This document shows positions 60,572-64,000 of a stretch of 64,000 nt of DNA, in pieces. A program made the position numbers and the translations under genes. How positions within the stretch are numbered: position 1 is the stretch's first letter; each line of letters starts with the position of its first letter. The notes below the pieces were generated by a model. It was not told the DNA's origin. It worked only from the letters and a program-made list of their open reading frames with translations, and searched no databases. The stretch covers positions 2,366,001 through 2,430,000 of the forward strand of contig NZ_CP041242.1 in the NCBI RefSeq assembly GCF_006547045.1, in the 5' to 3' direction. Source of the stretch: Lysobacter alkalisoli. Its GTDB lineage: Bacteria; Pseudomonadota; Gammaproteobacteria; Xanthomonadales; Xanthomonadaceae.

Positions 60572-61843
60572 TCAGGCACCGAACTTGCGTTCGACGTAGT
60601 GGTCGATCAGCTCGACGAACTCGTGGGCGATGTTCTCGCCGCGCAGGGTCACGGTCTTTTCGCCGTCCTCGAACACCGGCGCCGACGGCGCCTCACCGGT
60701 GCCCGGCAGCGAGATGCCGATGTTGGCGTGGCGCGATTCGCCGGGGCCGTTGACCACGCAGCCCATCACCGCGAGGGTCAGGTTCTCGGCGCCGGGATGG
60801 GTGACCTTCCATTCGGGCATCTTCGCGCGCACGTGCGCCTGCACCTTCTGTGCGAGCTCCTGGAAGAAGGTGCTGGTGGTGCGGCCACAGCCCGGGCAGG
60901 CGGTGACCATCGGGGTGAACGCGCGCAGGCCCAGGGTCTGCAGCAGCTCCTGCGCGACCACGACCTCGTTGCTGCGTGCCTGTCCGGGCTCGGGGGTGAG
61001 CGAGATGCGGATGGTGTCGCCGATGCCTTCCTGCATCAGCACGGCGAGCGCGGCGCTCGACGCGACGATGCCCTTGCTACCGATGCCGGCCTCGGTCAGT
61101 CCCAGGTGCAACGCGTGGTCACCGCGGCGGGCGAGCTCGCGGTAGACGGCGATCAGTTCCTGCACGCCGCTGACCTTGGCGCTGAGGATGATGCGGTCGG
61201 CCGGCAGACCGATCTCCTCGGCGCGCGCGGCCGAGTCCAGTGCCGAGCGGATCAGCGCCTCGCGCAACACCTCGCTGGCCTCCTTCGGCTGCGGCAGCAG
61301 GTGGTTCTCGTCCATCAAGCGTGTCGCCAGCGCCTGGTCGAGCGAGCCCCAGTTGGCGCCGATGCGCACCGGCTTGCCGTGCTTGATCGCCAGTTCGATC
61401 AGGGTGGCGAACTGGCTGTCCTTCTTCTTGCCGAAACCGACGTTGCCGGGGTTGATGCGGTACTTGGCCAGCGCCTCGGCGCAGGCCGGCTCGGCGGTGA
61501 GCAGCTGGTGACCGTTGTAGTGGAAGTCGCCGATGATCGGCACCTCCACGCCCATCATCGCCAGCTTGTCGACGATGCGCGGCACTGCGGCGGCGGCCTC
61601 GGCGGTGTTGACGGTCACCCGCACCAGCTCGGAACCGGCGCGCCACAGTTCGGCCACCTGCTTGACGGTGGAGGCGACGTCGGCGGTGTCGGTGTTGGTC
61701 ATCGACTGCACCACCACCGGCGCACCGCCGCCGACCTGCACCTTGCCGACGGTCACGCCGCGGGTGTCGCGGCGCGGCGCGGCGCCGAAAGCAGGAGTGG
61801 CGCAAGGCGGGGGGCTGTTCATGGGGACTGCAGGCTGGGGCAT
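60572..61843 (-). CDS. ispG: 4-hydroxy-3-methylbut-2-en-1-yl diphosphate synthase
   Basis: 423 residues (GcpE). MEP pathway: converts MEcPP to HMBPP with a [4Fe-4S] cluster. TIM barrel with [24 protein letters not shown] and RINPGNVGF, then the cluster domain with CPGCGR and [16 protein letters not shown] providing the three cysteines. Start ATG 61843 or 61822 cannot be decided by ribosome site. Single chromosomal copy expected and essential in bacteria that lack the mevalonate route. Confidence 0.96.
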   Translation of the reverse strand: MPQPAVPMNSPPPCATPAFGAAPRRDTRGVTVGKVQVGGGAPVVVQSMTNTDTADVASTVKQVAELWRAGSELVRVTVNTAEAAAAVPRIVDKLAMMGVEVPIIGDFHYNGHQLLTAEPACAEALAKYRINPGNVGFGKKKDSQFATLIELAIKHGKPVRIGANWGSLDQALATRLMDENHLLPQPKEASEVLREALIRSALDSAARAEEIGLPADRIILSAKVSGVQELIAVYRELARRGDHALHLGLTEAGIGSKGIVASSAALAVLMQEGIGDTIRISLTPEPGQARSNEVVVAQELLQTLGLRAFTPMVTACPGCGRTTSTFFQELAQKVQAHVRAKMPEWKVTHPGAENLTLAVMGCVVNGPGESRHANIGISLPGTGEAPSAPVFEDGEKTVTLRGENIAHEFVELIDHYVERKFGA

Positions 61844-61875
61844 CCGCCTATTCTACCGGGGTGCCACGACGCAGG

Positions 61876-63201
61876 TCAGAGAATCCGCGCTCCACGCAGC
61901 ACCGGCCGGCCGTCGACCACGTCGGTCCACACGATCCGCGCCTCGTCGCCCTGAACCGCCAGTTTCGGCAGGCCGCTGGCGCGGCCACGGACATCGAGGG
62001 TGGCGACTTCGAGCTTGTACGGCGGGGCCTCCAGCCCGGCGTCGAAGCGCGCCAGTCGCAGGCGCTGGGTGTCGGTTTCCTCCATCCAGCCGACCAGCAC
62101 GTGTTCGCCGGCCAGCGCCAGGGTCGCGCGGCCGAGCACATGCGGGCCCTTTGCCACGGTAACCGGCGCCCAGAAGCGGTCGCCGGCATCGTCCGAACGG
62201 GCGATACGCACTTCAGGTACGCCGCCGGCCTGGGTGTACCAGGCCACCCAGACGGTGTTGCCGTGGGCGGCGACCACCGGGCCATTGACCGGGCAACCGG
62301 GCATCATCCAGCCGTCGCGATGCACGTCGCGCGGGCGGGTCCAGGCGCCGTCCTCGAAGCGTACGATGCGGGTGTCGCGGATCTCGCCGGCATCGCGGCC
62401 GCGATAGACCACCACCGGGCCACGGTCGGTCACCGCTGCGGCGGTAGTGCAGCAGTCGCAGGTGGAAAGGTCGAGCGGCCACTCCTCCATCCGGATCGGC
62501 CGCAACCGGCCCGGACTGTAGGTCGCGGCGCGAAGCATCATCGGCGCGCCATCACCGTGGCCGTCCTCGTCGTGCGCATCGTCGTGGCCGGTGCGGCCGG
62601 CGGCGGCCTTCTCCCGGCTGTCCAGCCAGGCAATACCAAGCTGGCCATCGGCCTGCGGCCAGAAGCTGGTGAAGCCATGGTCGCCCGGTGAGTCCACCAG
62701 GTTGACCATGCGGGGTCTCGACCAGCTCATGCCACCGTCACCGGAATGCACCAGGTCGATGCCGTAATCCATTCGTCCCGGCCCGGTGCTGCGCAGCCAG
62801 TGCGCCCACAGGGTGCCGTCGGCCAGGGCGTAGACGTGCGGGGTATCGGCCCAGTTGAGGAACCAGTTGCCGCCTTCGGCGATCGTGCGCGGCGGCATCC
62901 ATTCGCCTCCTTCGCCGGTGAGGCTGAAACGCAGCCGGTGGCGCTTGCGCTCGCTGTCGTCATCGCCGTCGTCCCCGTCGGCCGGCTCGACCCAGCCCAA
63001 CAGCCAGTGGCCGTCCGGAGCGGCCACCAGATCGGGCTGCGACGATGTGCCTTCCAGCGGCAGCTCCAATGGCTCGATGCGGGTGAAGGGCCCCGGATCG
63101 ACATCCGGCTCCGGGGCCGGCGCGCAGGCGACCAGCATCGCCAGCCATCCTGCGGCAGCGATTCGCCATCCTGATCCGATCCTGCCCGCGCGTTCGCGCA
63201 T
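61876..63201 (-). CDS. BNR/sialidase-like beta-propeller lipoprotein
   Basis: 441 residues from ATG 63201 (GAGG eight bases upstream). Lipobox AMLVACAP. Repeated propeller strands with Asp-box-like turns, such as SGDGGMSWSRP and SDDAGDRFWAP, indicate a six-bladed sialidase-like propeller, but catalytic Arg triad and nucleophile Tyr are not evident, so it is probably not a sialidase. A CDCCTT segment in the middle may bind metal. An acidic/His-rich loop (HDDAHDEDGHGDG) could also bind metal. Confidence 0.78.
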   Translation of the reverse strand: MRERAGRIGSGWRIAAAGWLAMLVACAPAPEPDVDPGPFTRIEPLELPLEGTSSQPDLVAAPDGHWLLGWVEPADGDDGDDDSERKRHRLRFSLTGEGGEWMPPRTIAEGGNWFLNWADTPHVYALADGTLWAHWLRSTGPGRMDYGIDLVHSGDGGMSWSRPRMVNLVDSPGDHGFTSFWPQADGQLGIAWLDSREKAAAGRTGHDDAHDEDGHGDGAPMMLRAATYSPGRLRPIRMEEWPLDLSTCDCCTTAAAVTDRGPVVVYRGRDAGEIRDTRIVRFEDGAWTRPRDVHRDGWMMPGCPVNGPVVAAHGNTVWVAWYTQAGGVPEVRIARSDDAGDRFWAPVTVAKGPHVLGRATLALAGEHVLVGWMEETDTQRLRLARFDAGLEAPPYKLEVATLDVRGRASGLPKLAVQGDEARIVWTDVVDGRPVLRGARIL

Positions 63202-63275
63202 CGACCCCACCTCGTTTAGTGCCTGGTGTGGATGTTATGGCATTGGCCCGCCCTGCGGTGTAGGGTGCCCCTCCC

Positions 63276-64000
63276 ATGACCGCGCCCGACACCCTCACCC
63301 CGAGCCAGCTGAATGCGCTTGCGCGCAACCTGCTGGAGGACAGCTTCCCGCTGGTCTGGGTGGAAGGCGAGCTGGGCAATGTATCGCGGCCGGCCTCGGG
63401 CCACCTCTACCTGACCCTGAAGGACGCGCGCGCGCAGGTGCGTTGCGCGATGTTCAAGCCCAAGAGCAGCTGGCTGAAGTTCCAGCCACGCGAGGGCCTG
63501 CACGTGCGCGTGCGCGGCCGGCTCACCCTGTACGAGGCGCGTGGCGACTACCAGATGGTGCTCGACCACATGGAGGAGGCCGGCGAAGGCGCGCTGCGGC
63601 GTGCGTTCGAGGAACTGAAGGCGCGGCTGCAGACCGAAGGGCTGTTCGACGAGGACCGCAAGCGTCCCCTGCCCCGTTTCGCGCGCCGGATCGGCGTGAT
63701 CACCTCGCCCAGCGGCGCGGCGGTACGCGACGTGCTCAGTGTGCTGGCGCGGCGTTTTCCGCTGGCCGAACCCGAGGTCCTGCCGGTGCCGGTGCAGGGC
63801 GAAGGGGCCGCCGCACAGATCACCGCGATGCTGAAGCATGCAGCGGCGTCCGGCCGCTACGACGTGCTGCTGCTGACCCGTGGCGGCGGCTCGCTGGAAG
63901 ACCTGTGGGCGTTCAACGACGAGGCGCTGGCGCGTGCGGTCGCCGCCTGCGAGGTACCCGTGGTGTCGGCGGTCGGGCATGAGGTCGACTTCAGCCTGAC
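63276..64000 (+). CDS. xseA: Exodeoxyribonuclease VII large subunit (3' end outside window)
   Basis: The first ~241 residues are visible. N-terminal OB fold ([31 protein letters not shown]) binds DNA; the catalytic region begins at [17 protein letters not shown] with [18 protein letters not shown], both diagnostic of XseA. Exonuclease VII degrades single-stranded DNA to oligonucleotides. ATG 63276 is the first start in frame. Divergent from the propeller lipoprotein. Confidence 0.95.
   Translation, partial: MTAPDTLTPSQLNALARNLLEDSFPLVWVEGELGNVSRPASGHLYLTLKDARAQVRCAMFKPKSSWLKFQPREGLHVRVRGRLTLYEARGDYQMVLDHMEEAGEGALRRAFEELKARLQTEGLFDEDRKRPLPRFARRIGVITSPSGAAVRDVLSVLARRFPLAEPEVLPVPVQGEGAAAQITAMLKHAAASGRYDVLLLTRGGGSLEDLWAFNDEALARAVAACEVPVVSAVGHEVDFSL

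Noticed and set aside
60521-61954. 477-codon plus-strand open frame
   Set aside because: Antisense to ispG.

Overview
The window is GC-rich (well over 60 % by eye) and reads as one stretch of a gammaproteobacterial chromosome, most likely Lysobacteraceae/Xanthomonadaceae (a Lysobacter or Luteimonas relative). The assignment rests on base composition, family content (pyrD, murB, ispG and xseA beside tRNA genes), and the short palindromes typical of that group around murB. No phage, IS element, rRNA or CRISPR array was seen.

Layout. 1-3690: a molybdenum hydroxylase locus (XdhC-like maturation factor, 2Fe-2S subunit, Tat-exported molybdopterin subunit, frameshifted diheme cytochrome c). 3761: tRNA-Ala(CGC) with a hairpin terminator, then a decayed outer-membrane gene and a PlpD-type patatin. 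6807-17564: a minus-strand accessory cluster with periplasmic alpha-carbonic anhydrase, envelope proteins, a formylglycine sulfatase and, four genes upstream of it in transcription order, its maturase. 18006-21586: a FixJ-like regulator, a lone receiver and a PAS histidine kinase, with a repeated semi-palindrome upstream of both response regulators. 21760-29643: AsmA-like protein, sorbosone-type dehydrogenase, membrane acyltransferase, a translationally coupled pair of class A beta-lactamase-like hydrolases, and an ExoD-like protein.

30196-48450 is the most unusual part: about 18 kb, all on the minus strand. A BTAD/SARP-type regulator heads it, followed by 12 tightly spaced genes, several joined by ATGA overlaps. 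They encode a 1490-residue protein carrying an amidase domain, two trypsin-like domains and a papain-like domain; a cytoplasmic-looking subtilisin; four paralogues of an unrecognised family (A-D); two paralogues of a second unrecognised family; small accessory proteins that resemble trypsin-co-occurring domains; and a 40-residue gene. No member has an obvious signal peptide. I infer one regulated multi-protease system, possibly a conflict/defence device or a protease-loaded assembly, which I cannot match to a described system.

48792-64000 returns to mostly housekeeping genes: XRE regulator, tRNA-Arg(CCT), aldehyde dehydrogenase, metallophosphoesterase, pyrD, murB (with a palindromic repeat inserted in frame), EamA transporter, cupin, a transfer-like FAD monooxygenase next to a glycosyltransferase remnant, an AbrB-Doc toxin-antitoxin pair, PAP2 phosphatase, ispG, a BNR-like lipoprotein and the start of xseA. 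Two genes (cytochrome c and exoD) each appear to lack one C in a CCGCCCCC context, so sequence error is a real possibility.
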